A stretch of DNA of 64,000 nt from Eubacteriaceae bacterium (GCA_009782875.1 WRIE01000004.1:25794-89793), one strand, 5' to 3'; positions 16,580 to 26,409 are shown, counted from the first letter of the stretch. Notes: a model not told the origin generated them from the letters alone. Translations and numbers: made by a program.

Positions 16580-17458
16580 ATGGGTATTACTATCGTTAGC
16601 GACACAACTTCCTACCTGAGCCCTGAATTGCAACAGGAGTTCAACATAAAACTTGTGCCATTAAGTGTGCATTTTCCCGATGAGTCTTTCCAGGAAGACC
16701 AAGTGGATTACGACTATTTCTACAATAAAATCATTAAACAAAATGTGATACCAACTTCTTCACAGCCATCATCATCAGAGCTCAAAGCCTTTTTTAAAGA
16801 GATCATCGCCAGCGGCAATGATGTTATCGCAGTTTTCATCTCTTCTACTATGAGCGGAACATACAACAACGCGATGAATATGAAAGCAGAGCTTCTAAGT
16901 GAATTCCCAAACTCAAAAATAGAAATAATCGACTCGCGAACAAACTGTATGGCTTTGGGCACTATTGCTTTGGCTGCCGCCAAAGCTGTGAAAGCTGGAA
17001 TGTCATTTGATTGGGCTCTTGAGGCTGCTTACCAGGCAAGAGACAGAGTGCATTTCTACTTTACCCCCAAAACCCTTGAGTTTTTGCGAAAGGGTGGAAG
17101 GATAGGCACAGCTTCAGCCCTCTTTGGCAATGTGCTGAATATCAATACTATCCTTTCTGTAGACATGGACAAAGGCATGACCCATTTGTATGCAAAAACC
17201 CGGGGCGCGGCCAGGGCTTTAAATAAAATATATGAAACCTTGGAGAATGACTATAATAAGCTGGGGATAAAGGAAATTATTATCCACCATATCAGTGCAG
17301 AAGAGCAGGCGGCGCAGATCAAGGACTACCTAGAAGGCAAATACCCTGGAATCCCCCTTGATATCTGCAACATCGGTCCTGTGATCGGTTTGCATGTGGG
17401 ACCGGGAACTGTGGGCATAGTATACTATACAATTAATACAGATCATAAAATTGAATGA
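16580..17458 (+). CDS. DegV family fatty-acid-binding protein
   Basis: A 292-aa DegV/EDD protein. These bind fatty acids and act with fatty-acid kinase (FakA/FakB) in Gram-positive bacteria. N-terminal ITIVSDTTSYLSPELQ, the TSQPSSSELKAFF loop, SSTMSGTYNNA, IDSRTNCMALG, FLRKGGRIG and C-terminal HVGPGTVGIVYY all fit. AAGGAG precedes ATG 16580. It stands alone. The specific lipid is unknown. Confidence 0.93.
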   Translation: MGITIVSDTTSYLSPELQQEFNIKLVPLSVHFPDESFQEDQVDYDYFYNKIIKQNVIPTSSQPSSSELKAFFKEIIASGNDVIAVFISSTMSGTYNNAMNMKAELLSEFPNSKIEIIDSRTNCMALGTIALAAAKAVKAGMSFDWALEAAYQARDRVHFYFTPKTLEFLRKGGRIGTASALFGNVLNINTILSVDMDKGMTHLYAKTRGAARALNKIYETLENDYNKLGIKEIIIHHISAEEQAAQIKDYLEGKYPGIPLDICNIGPVIGLHVGPGTVGIVYYTINTDHKIE

Positions 17459-17476
17459 AAGCAGTAATTGACCTTA

Positions 17477-17504
17477 AAATGCCGGCGCAAACGCGCCGGC
17501 ATTT
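17477..17504. terminator. Bidirectional intrinsic terminator
   Basis: AAATGCCGGCGC and GCGCCGGCATTT form a GC-rich hairpin with a 4-base loop between two convergent genes. The flanking A and T runs allow function on both strands. Confidence 0.85.
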
Positions 17505-17547
17505 CCATAAACAATCATATTTATCAAAGCTGCGGACAAAGTGGCAG

Positions 17548-18759
17548 CTACAGGCTGATTGTTTCTATAGTCGCTTTGCTCAGGGCAAAATCTGAGAGCT
17601 CTTGGCCGATTCCCGGGATCTCTGGTATTTCTATATACCCGTCTACAGGCTGGTAGTTGTACTTGCATAAAGCGATATTTCCTGGCCTAGTATTTGTGAC
17701 GTGGTGCTCGTGGATGACAAAGTTCGGTATTGCAGCTTCAAGATGCAGAGAAACGGCAACACTGATTGGACTCGAGCAAACATGTGTTTGCACCCCAACA
17801 TCGTACACGTGCGCCATATCGCAAATCTTCTTGCACTCTGTGATGCCTCCGCAGTTCCCGATATCGGGCTGGATTACAGACAAGCTCTGGTTCTCCAGGA
17901 AAGGCAAAAAACCCCACCGGGTAAAGGTCCGCTCACCGGTTGCCAAGGGGATATCTGTGTTGTCAGCGATTTTGCGCATGACGTTTGCATTCAGAGGGGT
18001 GCAAGGCTCCTCAAAAAACATGATATCGAATTCTCTTGCCATTTTGGCGAATTGTATTGCTGACGAAGCATCAGTCATTGCATGGTTTTCAAGAATGATC
18101 TCCACATTTGGTCCAACAGCCTCCCGGGTCGCTTCAAGGCGCTCCCTTGCGAGGTTCATCATCTCTTTCGACAAGTGGCCAGTGACATCCTGGCTTCTTA
18201 AGCCTTTGCCTTGGCGGTCATTGCGAATGAAATTTGTTTTAATAGCGTTGTATCCTTGGTTAATGGCTCTCATGGCAGAGTCCCTATAAAAAGCGGGGTC
18301 TCCGCTTGGCGATTGTCCAGGCGAAGAGGCGTTGCCCATATCCCACCCAAATTGGATCTGGCTGGCGTATGCCCAAAGCTTGTCCCTGTGTTTTCCACCC
18401 AAGAGCGCGTATAGCGGCAAATCCGCTGCTTTGGCTTTGATGTCCCATATCGCAGTATCGATCGCGCTTATAGCTGCCATCATAATCGCTCCATTGCCCT
18501 GTGCCCAAAATGACTGTTTGTACAGCTTTTCCCAAATTACTTCGTTGTGCCTTGGATCCATTCCCAGAACCAAAGGTGCCAAATCTTTTATCATCGCGAA
18601 AGCTGCCGGCGAACCCCGCCCAATAGCCACTCCGGCTTCGCCATAACCAAATATACCTTCGTCTGTGTTTATGCGGCAAATAATTGGCCGCTCTCCGCTT
18701 CCTTCAATAGGCATCGTAATAACATCAATGCTTGTGATTTTCATCCTCTTTCGCCACAT
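17548..18759 (-). CDS. Mandelate racemase/muconate lactonizing (enolase superfamily) enzyme
   Basis: A 403-aa enolase-superfamily protein, similar in layout to galactonate dehydratase-like sugar-acid dehydratases. The capping domain is about residues 6-130 and the barrel 140-390. Visible catalytic features are ILENH, FFEEP, TGER and QPDIGNCGG, the segment VQTHVCSSPIS, and HEHH near the end. These supply the usual acidic metal ligands, although the first is E-N-H rather than the common Asp. The substrate cannot be assigned. ATG 18759 has a weak AAGG site. ATG 18744 (MKITSIDV) matches family N-termini but has its ribosome site too close, so the start is uncertain. Confidence 0.85.
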   Translation of the reverse strand: MWRKRMKITSIDVITMPIEGSGERPIICRINTDEGIFGYGEAGVAIGRGSPAAFAMIKDLAPLVLGMDPRHNEVIWEKLYKQSFWAQGNGAIMMAAISAIDTAIWDIKAKAADLPLYALLGGKHRDKLWAYASQIQFGWDMGNASSPGQSPSGDPAFYRDSAMRAINQGYNAIKTNFIRNDRQGKGLRSQDVTGHLSKEMMNLARERLEATREAVGPNVEIILENHAMTDASSAIQFAKMAREFDIMFFEEPCTPLNANVMRKIADNTDIPLATGERTFTRWGFLPFLENQSLSVIQPDIGNCGGITECKKICDMAHVYDVGVQTHVCSSPISVAVSLHLEAAIPNFVIHEHHVTNTRPGNIALCKYNYQPVDGYIEIPEIPGIGQELSDFALSKATIETISL

Positions 18760-19129
18760 GGCGCCTTAAGCTTTTGCTATGGCATAGATGCGGCTTGCCT
18801 CCTTATATTATTAAATAGAGTACGGGCAAACGTTTTTTAAAACTGGCTAATGCTTTTAGTTAGAGATTTTTTCCTTATTTACCGCCATGCAAAGCCAGCT
18901 ACGGTTTTGCAAAGGCGTAGCAAAGGTTTGAGTTCCAGTGTGGCGAACAGTTCTTCATGCGATTTGTAAGCTACATATCCAGCAATAATTGCTTGCCTAT
19001 CTTGTGTGGTTAGAATATGTATTTTTACCCACATTATAGCAAGAATAGCTGGAAAACGCTATGATTATATGAGAATAGTGCTATTTTAGGATATTTTTAA
19101 CTGATATTTTAAACAAACAATTGGTATAA

Positions 19130-19610
19130 TTTCAAATAATTTGTAGTGGACAGCAGCTGGCACGGCTTTTCGTCTAAACATAGTACGCATCTTGCTCTTT
19201 TGGGAAAACCCGGCGCCTGTCCAATGAGTCTTTAGCTGGTTGCTGTTTAATATCAAGCCAATCGTTGTGCGGGAAACTGTGGCCACATACTTGTTTTCAA
19301 GAACCTCCTCTTGCAGAAGGCGCAGCGTCCACACACACCTGCCTTGCGAGGCTTGCCTGTGGCTAGCGCGATCAGCTTTGCTTCAAACATGCCGTCGATA
19401 TCCTTGTTTTTCTTTCAAGCACTGCTGCCAAGCTTTATTCCGAGTAACGCTTCCGGCATTGTTGCCGTGTTGTACGAAATCCCAAAGTTTCTTGCCAGCT
19501 CTTCGTTAGTTAGCCTGTCGGTTCGCAGCTCGTTCGGGCGCAACAGTGTGTTCGAGTGCATGACTTCCCTCGCTGCTTGGACATTTTCGAGCTAATTAGC
19601 TCATTCAGGT
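19130..19610 (-). pseudogene. Degraded IS630 family transposase
   Basis: Minus-strand fragments in several frames line up in order with IS630 transposases: HSNTLLRPNELRTDRLTNEE and LARNFGISY (helix-turn-helix), SALERKTR, EAKLIALATGKP, WTLRLLQEEVLENK, VSRTTIGLILNSNQLKTH and finally VLCLDEKPCQL, which holds the first catalytic Asp. At least two frameshifts separate them, and the rest of the DDE domain is missing, so the element is dead. Confidence 0.75.
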
Positions 19611-20329
19611 TCTTTCTAGCAGCGAAATTGCATAAAATACCTGCTGATTCAAGGAAAGCTATCCTGATACTATCCTTGCCCAAAATAGTGTCAAATATTT
19701 AAGGTTGAGCCCTTGAGTGGATATTATCTCTATTATTGATAATTGTCAAGATAGATTCAAAATTTGTGGCTGCTTCATTATTGGGCCTAGGGCTCAAACC
19801 GAAAACTTTAAAAAAATGAGACCTATAAAAGCAGCTGGGATGGTAGGGGGCATAGGTGGAAAGGCAAAGGTACACTTTCAAGTTTGCTAGGATTTGTTTT
19901 ATGATGATAGCCTAGGAACGCGTGCCAACAGGTAATCTCAGGCGGGATAGAGTGCGGGGGATATGCCGTATTGTCAAAGAGGGGCAAAGCTATTTATATG
20001 TGGGGATGTTGCAGGGCAAAACCGGTTATCATGTCTTTGGACAATGCCAGCTACACAAAAGAGCTGCCCGCGGCGGCCAAAGAGCCCGTTAGATGGCTTG
20101 GCTTCCACCGTGGCCACGAAGTCGGTGGGCTGCATGCAGTTTTGCTAATTCCTTGTGCGCACACCAGTTCACACATGGTGCGCAAAGTGCAGGATTCCGT
20201 TTTTGTTTGAGTAATAAAACGAATCCCGCACTTTTATTAGTTTCTCCTTGCGTGCGCGAAGCAAATCCTAGTGGCATTTTTTATGCACTGTCTTGCTGCT
20301 TATCCTGGAGCCTTCGCGCGCCTGCTCTG
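19611..20329. other. Gene-poor stretch beside IS remnant
   Basis: No supported gene. A plus-strand frame near 20025 reads VIMSLDNASYTKELPA, weakly like the DNAxYQ segment of IS630 transposases, and may be another transposon scrap. The segment 18760-19129 also shows nothing recognisable. Confidence 0.25.
20184..20234. terminator. Long imperfect inverted repeat, possible liv operon terminator
   Basis: AAAGTGC-GGATTC-GTTTT pairs with AAAAC-GAATCC-GCACTTT around a loop. It lies about 95 bases downstream of the rhodanese gene, and T residues follow on both strands. It may end the minus-strand liv operon. Confidence 0.45.
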
Positions 20330-21115
20330 CTATTCTGAAACCAGGGCTTCCGGCCAGAAGTCAATGGATTGCATATTAAAGACATTGGAATAACCATTTC
20401 TTGTTAAAATATCGTATGCAGTAGATGACCGGGCTCCTGCTTTGCAGTATACAATAATCACTCTTTCTTTTCCAGGCAGCAAAGACAAGGAAAATTCAAG
20501 CTCGCTTACAGGTATTAGCAATGATTCTTTGATATGGCCAGCATCATACTCATTTTTGTTCCTTACATCCAGAAGGATCGCGCCAGGGTCTAAATCATAT
20601 ATTTTTTTTGCTGCTGGTCCAGAGACTATGGTTTGGGCGCTTTCGGGGAAAACAGAATCCCCCTCATAATTCCAGTTATTCCCTGGGTCTGTGTAGAAGA
20701 CGTTTGTATATCCATCGCCCGCCATCAATTCACAGGCAGACAAAGCTGGCCCGCCTTGGTCGCCGCAAAAACAGTAGAAGACAATAGTTGTCGCTTTGTC
20801 CGGGATATTGGCTGTGGCATAGTCTCTGAGATCCTCTGAAGGGACGTTGATTGCCCCGGCTACATGCCTGTCTTGATAACTAGCTTGGGAGCGCACATCG
20901 ATAAGCAATGCGGAGCTATCAGAAGCAACTATGCCAAATGCTTCCTCTGAGCTAAGATTCATGGGGTTGAATCTCGAGTTGTATAGCTCCATCGTCGAGA
21001 ACTGGCCGTTGTTGCCACTGGCCTCTTCGTTGCTTTGTTTTTGTGCTGAGCAGCCGGCAATGCAACCCAAGGCTAGAATCAAAGCCAAAATTACACGAAA
21101 AAACTTCTTAGGCAT
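20330..21115 (-). CDS. Lipoprotein with two rhodanese domains
   Basis: A 261-aa protein with signal peptide and lipobox (CIAGC, Cys about residue 22). Rhodanese domain 1 is about residues 60-150, with LLIDVRSQASYQDRHVAGA and the Cys loop VFYCFCGDQGG. Domain 2 is about 165-258, with ILLDVRNKNEYDAGHI and the Cys loop VYCKAGARSS. Both domains keep a candidate active-site Cys. It lies 23 bases after livF on the same strand, so it is likely in the liv operon. A role in extracytoplasmic sulfur transfer or redox chemistry is possible. The link to amino-acid uptake is unexplained. Confidence 0.85.
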   Translation of the reverse strand: MPKKFFRVILALILALGCIAGCSAQKQSNEEASGNNGQFSTMELYNSRFNPMNLSSEEAFGIVASDSSALLIDVRSQASYQDRHVAGAINVPSEDLRDYATANIPDKATTIVFYCFCGDQGGPALSACELMAGDGYTNVFYTDPGNNWNYEGDSVFPESAQTIVSGPAAKKIYDLDPGAILLDVRNKNEYDAGHIKESLLIPVSELEFSLSLLPGKERVIIVYCKAGARSSTAYDILTRNGYSNVFNMQSIDFWPEALVSE

Positions 21116-21138
21116 ATTGCCCCTTTCATTCCGGGCAG

Positions 21139-21855
21139 CTATATGCCCAGATACGCTTTAACGACTTTCTCGTCTTTCCTCAAGTCTTTAGCATCCCCCT
21201 CTAGGACAATACTGCCATTGTCCAACACATACCCGTAATTTGCCAATCCAAGAGCCATTTTTGCATTTTGCTCAACCAGCAGTATAGTGGTGCCGTCACT
21301 GTGGAGGCTTTTTATTATGTTTGTAATGTCTTTGACAATCAATGGGGCAATGCCCATTGACGGTTCATCCATCAATAATAGTTTTGGGGAAGACATAAGC
21401 CCCCGCCCAATTGCCAGCATTTGCTGCTCCCCTCCTGAAAGGGTGCCGCCAAGCTGCTTGCGGCGGGTTCCCAGTATGGGGAAACGCTCGAAAACGGAAT
21501 CCATACGCTTCTGGCGCTCTTTATTGTCTTTGAGCATGTATGATCCAAGCTCAAGATTCTCAATAACGCTCAAAGCCTTGAATATTCGCCTGCCTTCAGG
21601 CAAATGCACAAGGCCTCTTTCTACGATGCTATGGGCAGGCAAGTTTGTGATATCTTCTCCACAAAAGGTCACTTTTCCTGCAACCGTAGGTATCAACCCG
21701 GAAATAGCCCTCAAGGTTGTGCTCTTGCCTGCGCCATTGCTTCCCAGCAGCGTCACAATTTGCCCTTCGCCAACGGAAAAACTCACTGACCTGAGGGCAG
21801 CTACTTTTCCATAAAATGTTTCCAGTGACTGGACTTCAAGAAGCGGCATGTTCAC
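21139..21855 (-). CDS. livF: Branched-chain amino acid ABC transporter ATPase LivF
   Basis: A 238-aa ABC ATPase with Walker A GSNGAGKST, LivF-typical PEGRRIFKALSVIENLELG, signature LSGGEQQMLAIGRGL and Walker B LLLMDEPSMGIAP. It is the second ATPase of a LivJHMGF importer for branched-chain or other hydrophobic amino acids or amides. It overlaps livG by 4 bases. Confidence 0.94.
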   Translation of the reverse strand: MNMPLLEVQSLETFYGKVAALRSVSFSVGEGQIVTLLGSNGAGKSTTLRAISGLIPTVAGKVTFCGEDITNLPAHSIVERGLVHLPEGRRIFKALSVIENLELGSYMLKDNKERQKRMDSVFERFPILGTRRKQLGGTLSGGEQQMLAIGRGLMSSPKLLLMDEPSMGIAPLIVKDITNIIKSLHSDGTTILLVEQNAKMALGLANYGYVLDNGSIVLEGDAKDLRKDEKVVKAYLGI

Positions 21856-22643
21856 GAAATAAAACCATCCTCATCCTCTTCTTCCTCGCTGCCGAGGTAA
21901 GCCTCAATTACTTGCGGGTTGGTTTGCACTTGGTTTGGGGTCCCCTCAGCAATCTTTACTCCAAAATTTACTACAATCACTTTCTCGGAAACCTTCATAA
22001 CTAGGTCCATATCGTGCTCAATTAGAAAGACAGTAATCGAGAAGTCACTCCGCAATTTTCTGATAAGCTCGATAAGGCTGTCTTTTTCACCCCGGTTGAG
22101 CCCGGCAGCCGGCTCGTCAAGGAGCAGCAGCTTCGGTTGGGATGCCAATGCGCGCGCCCATTCGGTGCGCCTCTGGTCGCCATAAGACAAATTCCTTGCA
22201 AGCTCGTGCCTTTTGTTATAGATGCCAGTATACTCTAGGAAATACTCTGCGCTTTCGAGAACCGCCTTTTCCTCCAATCGGGCGGCAGAGTGCCTAGCAA
22301 GCGCCCCAAAAATAGATTGTTTGCTGACAGAGTGTGTGCCGCTAAGCACATTTTCAAGAACAGTCATGTTCTTGAAAAGGCGCACATTTTGAAATGTCCT
22401 AATGATGCCCCTGTATGTGATCTGGTATGGCTTAAGATTAATCAATGATTGGCCATCAAAGACAATGTCTCCTGATGTCGCTTTGTAAAATCCTGTTATG
22501 CAATTGAACACTGATGTTTTGCCTGCGCCATTTGGGCCTATAAGTGAAGTGATAGAACCCTCTTGCACATCCAAAGTCAACCTTTCGATTGCAGTGATGC
22601 CTGAAAAACGCATTGTCAAATCATCAACATGCATTAGGGCCAT
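21852..22643 (-). CDS. livG: Branched-chain amino acid ABC transporter ATPase LivG
   Basis: About 263 aa from ATG 22643, chosen because GGAGG lies 7 bases upstream and the product begins MALMHVDDLTMRFSG. The frame is open further upstream but runs into livM. Walker A is GPNGAGKTS, followed by GIIRTFQNVRLFKNMTVLENV (LivG-typical, shown across its length), signature NLSYGDQRRTEWARAL and Walker B LLLLDEPAAGLN. The C-terminal tail is acidic (EEEEDED). The gene sits two bases after livM and overlaps livF by 4. Confidence 0.93.
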   Translation of the reverse strand: MALMHVDDLTMRFSGITAIERLTLDVQEGSITSLIGPNGAGKTSVFNCITGFYKATSGDIVFDGQSLINLKPYQITYRGIIRTFQNVRLFKNMTVLENVLSGTHSVSKQSIFGALARHSAARLEEKAVLESAEYFLEYTGIYNKRHELARNLSYGDQRRTEWARALASQPKLLLLDEPAAGLNRGEKDSLIELIRKLRSDFSITVFLIEHDMDLVMKVSEKVIVVNFGVKIAEGTPNQVQTNPQVIEAYLGSEEEEDEDGFIS

Positions 22644-22645
22644 AT

Positions 22646-23650
22646 CTACCTCCGCCCCACAGTGTTTATATCTCCAGGCAACCCGCCAGGCTCGCTGCCA
22701 AGTTTGTCTGGCCATAACCCTTGGGGCCTGTTAAGCATAACTGCTATCAATAGAATTCCGAAAAAAAGCATCCTCATATCCCCAATGACTGGTATGTCGC
22801 GGAATAATTCGGGAAAGATCGCAAAAAAAGCCGCGCCAACAATTACCCCAGGTATTTTCCCCATTCCTCCGAGTATCACTGCAAGCAATATGTTAACTGA
22901 TTGTGTGAAATCAAAGGAGCTGGGAGAGATTGAAGTCATCTTCACAGCATAAAAGCTCCCGGTGATACCACCCATAGCTGCTCCGATTGTGTATGCCAAT
23001 AGTTTGTATGAAGTTGTGTTGACACCCATCGCTTGGGCTGCATCCTCGTCTTCGCGGATAAACGCCAATGCCCTTCCGACACGGGAGTTTCGAATCCTCC
23101 CGGATATAATAATAAATATAATTACGAGAACCAAAAAAACATAGTACCAATGGTTTGGCTTGACCAGCCTTATGCCAAAAAAGCTTGGCCTGGGGATAGC
23201 GCTGATGCCTGTGGCAGATCCGGTAATGTTCGAATTGCGTGCTGTGATCCGCACTATTTCTGCAAATCCCAATGTCACAATAGCTAGGTAATCGGACCTT
23301 AGTTTTAATGTCGGCCCTCCAATGAGCAGGGCTGCTATAATCGATACGGCTAATGAAGCTGGAAGGGTTAGCCAAAAATTCCAATGGTAGGTTTTAATCA
23401 AAATTCCTGTAGTGTAGGCGCCAATGGCAAACTTTGCCGCATATCCCAAATCACAGAGCCCGCAGTAGCCAACAATTATATTCAACCCCATGGCTAGGAG
23501 CATGTAGAAAAACGCATTCCAGAGCACATTTAGGACATAATTGTTAAGAAAAAGAGGCAAAAGAGCCATTATCACACAAAGCGCAGCAAGAATAGCCCGT
23601 GTGGCAAATTTATTATCCAATAACTGGCGTATTTTTGTAAAATATTGCAT
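22646..23650 (-). CDS. livM: Branched-chain amino acid ABC transporter permease LivM
   Basis: A polytopic permease of about 334 aa with roughly 8-10 membrane segments, including GLNIIVGYCGLCDLGYAAKF, LRSDYLAIVTLGFAEI and the EAA-like loop NSRVGRALAFIREDEDAAQA (LivM signature). ATG 23650 has GAGAGG ten bases upstream. A TTG at 23668 in the same frame is the alternative. It overlaps or abuts livH and livG. Confidence 0.92.
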   Translation of the reverse strand: MQYFTKIRQLLDNKFATRAILAALCVIMALLPLFLNNYVLNVLWNAFFYMLLAMGLNIIVGYCGLCDLGYAAKFAIGAYTTGILIKTYHWNFWLTLPASLAVSIIAALLIGGPTLKLRSDYLAIVTLGFAEIVRITARNSNITGSATGISAIPRPSFFGIRLVKPNHWYYVFLVLVIIFIIISGRIRNSRVGRALAFIREDEDAAQAMGVNTTSYKLLAYTIGAAMGGITGSFYAVKMTSISPSSFDFTQSVNILLAVILGGMGKIPGVIVGAAFFAIFPELFRDIPVIGDMRMLFFGILLIAVMLNRPQGLWPDKLGSEPGGLPGDINTVGRR

Positions 23651-23654
23651 ACCT

Positions 23655-24608
23655 TCACATCCTCTCAACGTCAGTTTTGCCCATCAAGCCGTTAGGCCTA
23701 AGTATCAGCATAACAATTAGTATCCCAAACGCGAATACGTCCTTCCATGCTGAGCCTGACATTCCCATGGAAGTCATCACTTGGGTGCCAATAGCCTCCA
23801 GCAGCCCAAGAAGCAATCCGCCGAGCATTGCGCCGGGCATTGACCCGATTCCCCCAATGACAGCAGATGTGAAAGCCTTGATTCCGATTGTATAGCCCAT
23901 GTTGTATTGCACATTGCCATAATACACACAAGCCATTCCGCCGGCTATAGCCGCAAGCATGGATCCGATAATAAAAGTGGACCCAATAATTTTGTTCACA
24001 TTTATACCCATCAACCTGCATGCGTCTTGGTCGAGCGCAATGGCACGCATAGCTTTTCCCATCATTGTGCGGCTGATAAAGAAGCTCAAAGCGAGCATTG
24101 TTGTGGCTGAAAGCGCCAGCATAAAGATTTGCACATATGTAATGCGGATATTGCCAAAGCTAAAGCCCGCAGAATTGTCAATTCCGCTGAAGAAAAACAA
24201 AGGTTGGCCGTTGGTCATTAGCATAACTGTGTTGTAAATGACCAAAGAAACGCCGATTGCTGTGATCAAAAGGGAGAGCCTTGGCGCTTCAAGCATTGGC
24301 CTGTAAGCGACCCGTTGGACAAGGTACCCAATAATCCCAGCAAGGACCATAGCGGCTGCGATCGAAAGGCCGATTCCAGCAAGACCCGGAATCTCTTTTG
24401 AGATAACACCAAAAACTGACAGGCACGCAAAGGCGCCTATCATATATATGTCGCCATGGGCAAAATTCAATAGCTTGATTATTCCGTATACCATTGAATA
24501 CCCCAGTGCAACCAGTGCATAAAACGAGCCAAGGATCAAACCGTTGATAAGCTGCTGCAGGACTACTTCACTAAATGAAAACACGCACACACCGCCAAGT
24601 GCCAGCAA
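23655..24608 (-). CDS. livH: Branched-chain amino acid ABC transporter permease LivH
   Basis: A 317-aa membrane permease. LQQLINGLILGSFYALVALG and YGIIKLLNFAHGDIYMIGAF are LivH landmarks. Further on are the loop MGKAMRAIALDQDACRLMGI and AIGGIGSMPGAMLGGLLLG. It pairs with LivM. The first ~10 residues may be leader, since the family usually starts near LQQLINGL. It is 107 bases downstream of the binding-protein gene, separated by a hairpin. Confidence 0.92.
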   Translation of the reverse strand: MLALGGVCVFSFSEVVLQQLINGLILGSFYALVALGYSMVYGIIKLLNFAHGDIYMIGAFACLSVFGVISKEIPGLAGIGLSIAAAMVLAGIIGYLVQRVAYRPMLEAPRLSLLITAIGVSLVIYNTVMLMTNGQPLFFFSGIDNSAGFSFGNIRITYVQIFMLALSATTMLALSFFISRTMMGKAMRAIALDQDACRLMGINVNKIIGSTFIIGSMLAAIAGGMACVYYGNVQYNMGYTIGIKAFTSAVIGGIGSMPGAMLGGLLLGLLEAIGTQVMTSMGMSGSAWKDVFAFGILIVMLILRPNGLMGKTDVERM

Positions 24609-24653
24609 AAGAAGCTAGCCGTTTTTTTAGATTTGCTTTGCATTAGGGCAGTA

Positions 24654-24686
24654 AAACAGGGAAGCAGCATTCAAGCTTCCCTGTTT
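24654..24686 (-). terminator. Hairpin between binding-protein and permease genes
   Basis: AAACAGGGAAGC and GCTTCCCTGTTT form a perfect 12-bp stem with a 9-base loop between livJ-like and livH. Such hairpins often attenuate or stabilise the transcript so that the binding protein is made in excess. Confidence 0.7.
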
Positions 24687-24715
24687 GCGCCATACTTTTT
24701 GGCAAAATACGCCAG

Positions 24716-25891
24716 TTAGTCGATTATCACAAGATCAAAAGTGCCATCGGCTATTTGCAGGATAATAAAGTTTGAAACCTCAAGTTCCCTGTCTTGTGTA
24801 AACTTGATCAATCCAGACAAGCCCTGGTAGGAAATATTTTGGACAGCATCGCGCACTGCTTCAGTTTCAATGGAATCTGCCTGCTCAATAGCTGCTTTCA
24901 AAACATAGATTGAATCGTAAGCAAGTGTCGCGTAATTGCCTGGGTTCATGTTGAATTTTGCATTGTAGTCAGCGACAAATTTTTCTCCACCAACTGCGAA
25001 TTCCACAAATGGCGGGCTTGTCACATAAACTCCCTCGCCAGCTTCTCCGCAAGCTGTGATCAATTCTGGGGAAGCTGAACCGTCGCCCACAGCTATGTAG
25101 CCGGTGTATCCGCCTTGCCGGAGTTGTTTTATTACGTTAGAGCCATCGGCGTGGTATCCGCACCAATAAACAAAATCTGCTCCGGAATTGCGGATGGCTG
25201 TGACGATTGCGGATACATCAGGCGCGCCTTTGTCCATAACTTGCACTGTAGCAATTTCGATGCCTGCCTCAGGCAACCCTGCTTCGCAAAGGTCAGACAA
25301 ATCCTTTGTATAAGCATCCCCTTGGTGGATCAGTGCAGCTTTCTTGACATCAAGCGATTTGCATAAATCAATTAATGTCAGTAGCGCATGTGTCCCCGGG
25401 CTGTTAAGCATAAAGCTCTGCTCAAGGCCCAACGCCGTGATTTGTGTGGAGTTTGCCGCTGAAATCAACATTAACAAATCAGCGTCATAAAACAACTGCA
25501 ACGCTGGGATTGTTGCGCCAGAGCAGTATCCGCCTACTACAAAGTCGCAGTCCATAGAGATGATTTTCTCGGCGGCAAGGCTCGCCATGTTGGCGTCACA
25601 GCCGTCGTCTGCCGGGTAGAGGGACAATTTGCGCCCTAATACGCCTCCAGCCGCATTAATCTCGTCTACTGCCAGTTCGTAGGATTGGAGCATGTCTTTG
25701 CCATAAAACGCCTCTGTGCCCGATGTCGGCGTTAAAACGCCGATAGTGATGGTTTCTTCAGCGCCCCCTCCCGATCCGGTATTGCCCCCTCCGCCCGAAT
25801 TGGAATTTCCTCCACATCCTGTGAAGACTGATAAGACCATTGCCAATGCAATTAGCAATGACAGGCGCCTAGCTGTTTTTTTCCCTCTCAT
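24716..25891 (-). CDS. livJ: Branched-chain amino acid-binding lipoprotein (LivJ type)
   Basis: A 391-aa periplasmic-binding-fold lipoprotein. The signal peptide has lipobox FTGC (Cys about 26), and a Gly/Ser-rich linker precedes TIGVLTPTSGTEAFYGKDM. The type I ABC sensor fold includes INAAGGVLGRKLSLYPADDG and FVVGGYCSGATIPALQ. GGAGG precedes the start. It captures the substrate for LivHMGF. The actual ligand could be amino acids, amides or urea-like compounds. Confidence 0.9.
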   Translation of the reverse strand: MRGKKTARRLSLLIALAMVLSVFTGCGGNSNSGGGGNTGSGGGAEETITIGVLTPTSGTEAFYGKDMLQSYELAVDEINAAGGVLGRKLSLYPADDGCDANMASLAAEKIISMDCDFVVGGYCSGATIPALQLFYDADLLMLISAANSTQITALGLEQSFMLNSPGTHALLTLIDLCKSLDVKKAALIHQGDAYTKDLSDLCEAGLPEAGIEIATVQVMDKGAPDVSAIVTAIRNSGADFVYWCGYHADGSNVIKQLRQGGYTGYIAVGDGSASPELITACGEAGEGVYVTSPPFVEFAVGGEKFVADYNAKFNMNPGNYATLAYDSIYVLKAAIEQADSIETEAVRDAVQNISYQGLSGLIKFTQDRELEVSNFIILQIADGTFDLVIID

Positions 25892-25940
25892 AATTGATCC
25901 TCCTAAACAAACGATTTCTTATAATCGTTATATATACGGC

Positions 25941-25969
25941 ATTTTAACAATAATAAAGGCAATTGTCAA
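25941..25969 (-). promoter_or_regulatory. Promoter of the liv operon
   Basis: On the minus strand TTGACA (25964-25969), a 17-base spacer and TAAAAT (25941-25946) form a near-consensus SigA promoter with about 45 bases of leader before livJ. Confidence 0.75.
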
Positions 25970-26409
25970 TTTTCATATTGGCAACATGCGCTCTATAATA
26001 TAAATGGTTTCTTTTGTATATGGTTACGGGTATTTTCCGCTACAAAAAACATATACATTTTAATAAATGATACATTTCTACAATAGCACAGCCTATACCT
26101 TTTGGTTTTCACACTTGCGCATTCCCGCCTCTTGTAGCCAAAAGACTGCTTTGCAAGCCCCGTTTTGCCAAGTCTGCTCTGGTTTGGCGCAGTTATCCGC
26201 ACATTCGATTTTTTATGTTTTCTTGTCCGCCCGAAACGCTGCTATTTGCATGGTATTTTCATGGCAGCGCATGCTGCATCTTGTTCTTCAGGGCTTTTTG
26301 CCTACGTTTCCTGCTTGCCACGCTGAACTATGTTCCCAATTCCGATCCTGTTTGTGATATGTCAAGCAAGCAGTTAAATCGTTTGCATATCAAAAAATCT
26401 TCTCTATTC
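25970..26409. other. Intergenic region between liv and SPFH genes
   Basis: Divergent promoter region. I see no supported gene or RNA between the liv promoter and the candidate SPFH promoter. Confidence 0.3.

Noticed and set aside
20184..20234. Possible IS terminal inverted repeat
   Set aside because: Arms lie next to each other with a short loop and T residues, which fits a terminator better than element ends; no partner repeat is seen on the far side of the IS630 remnant.
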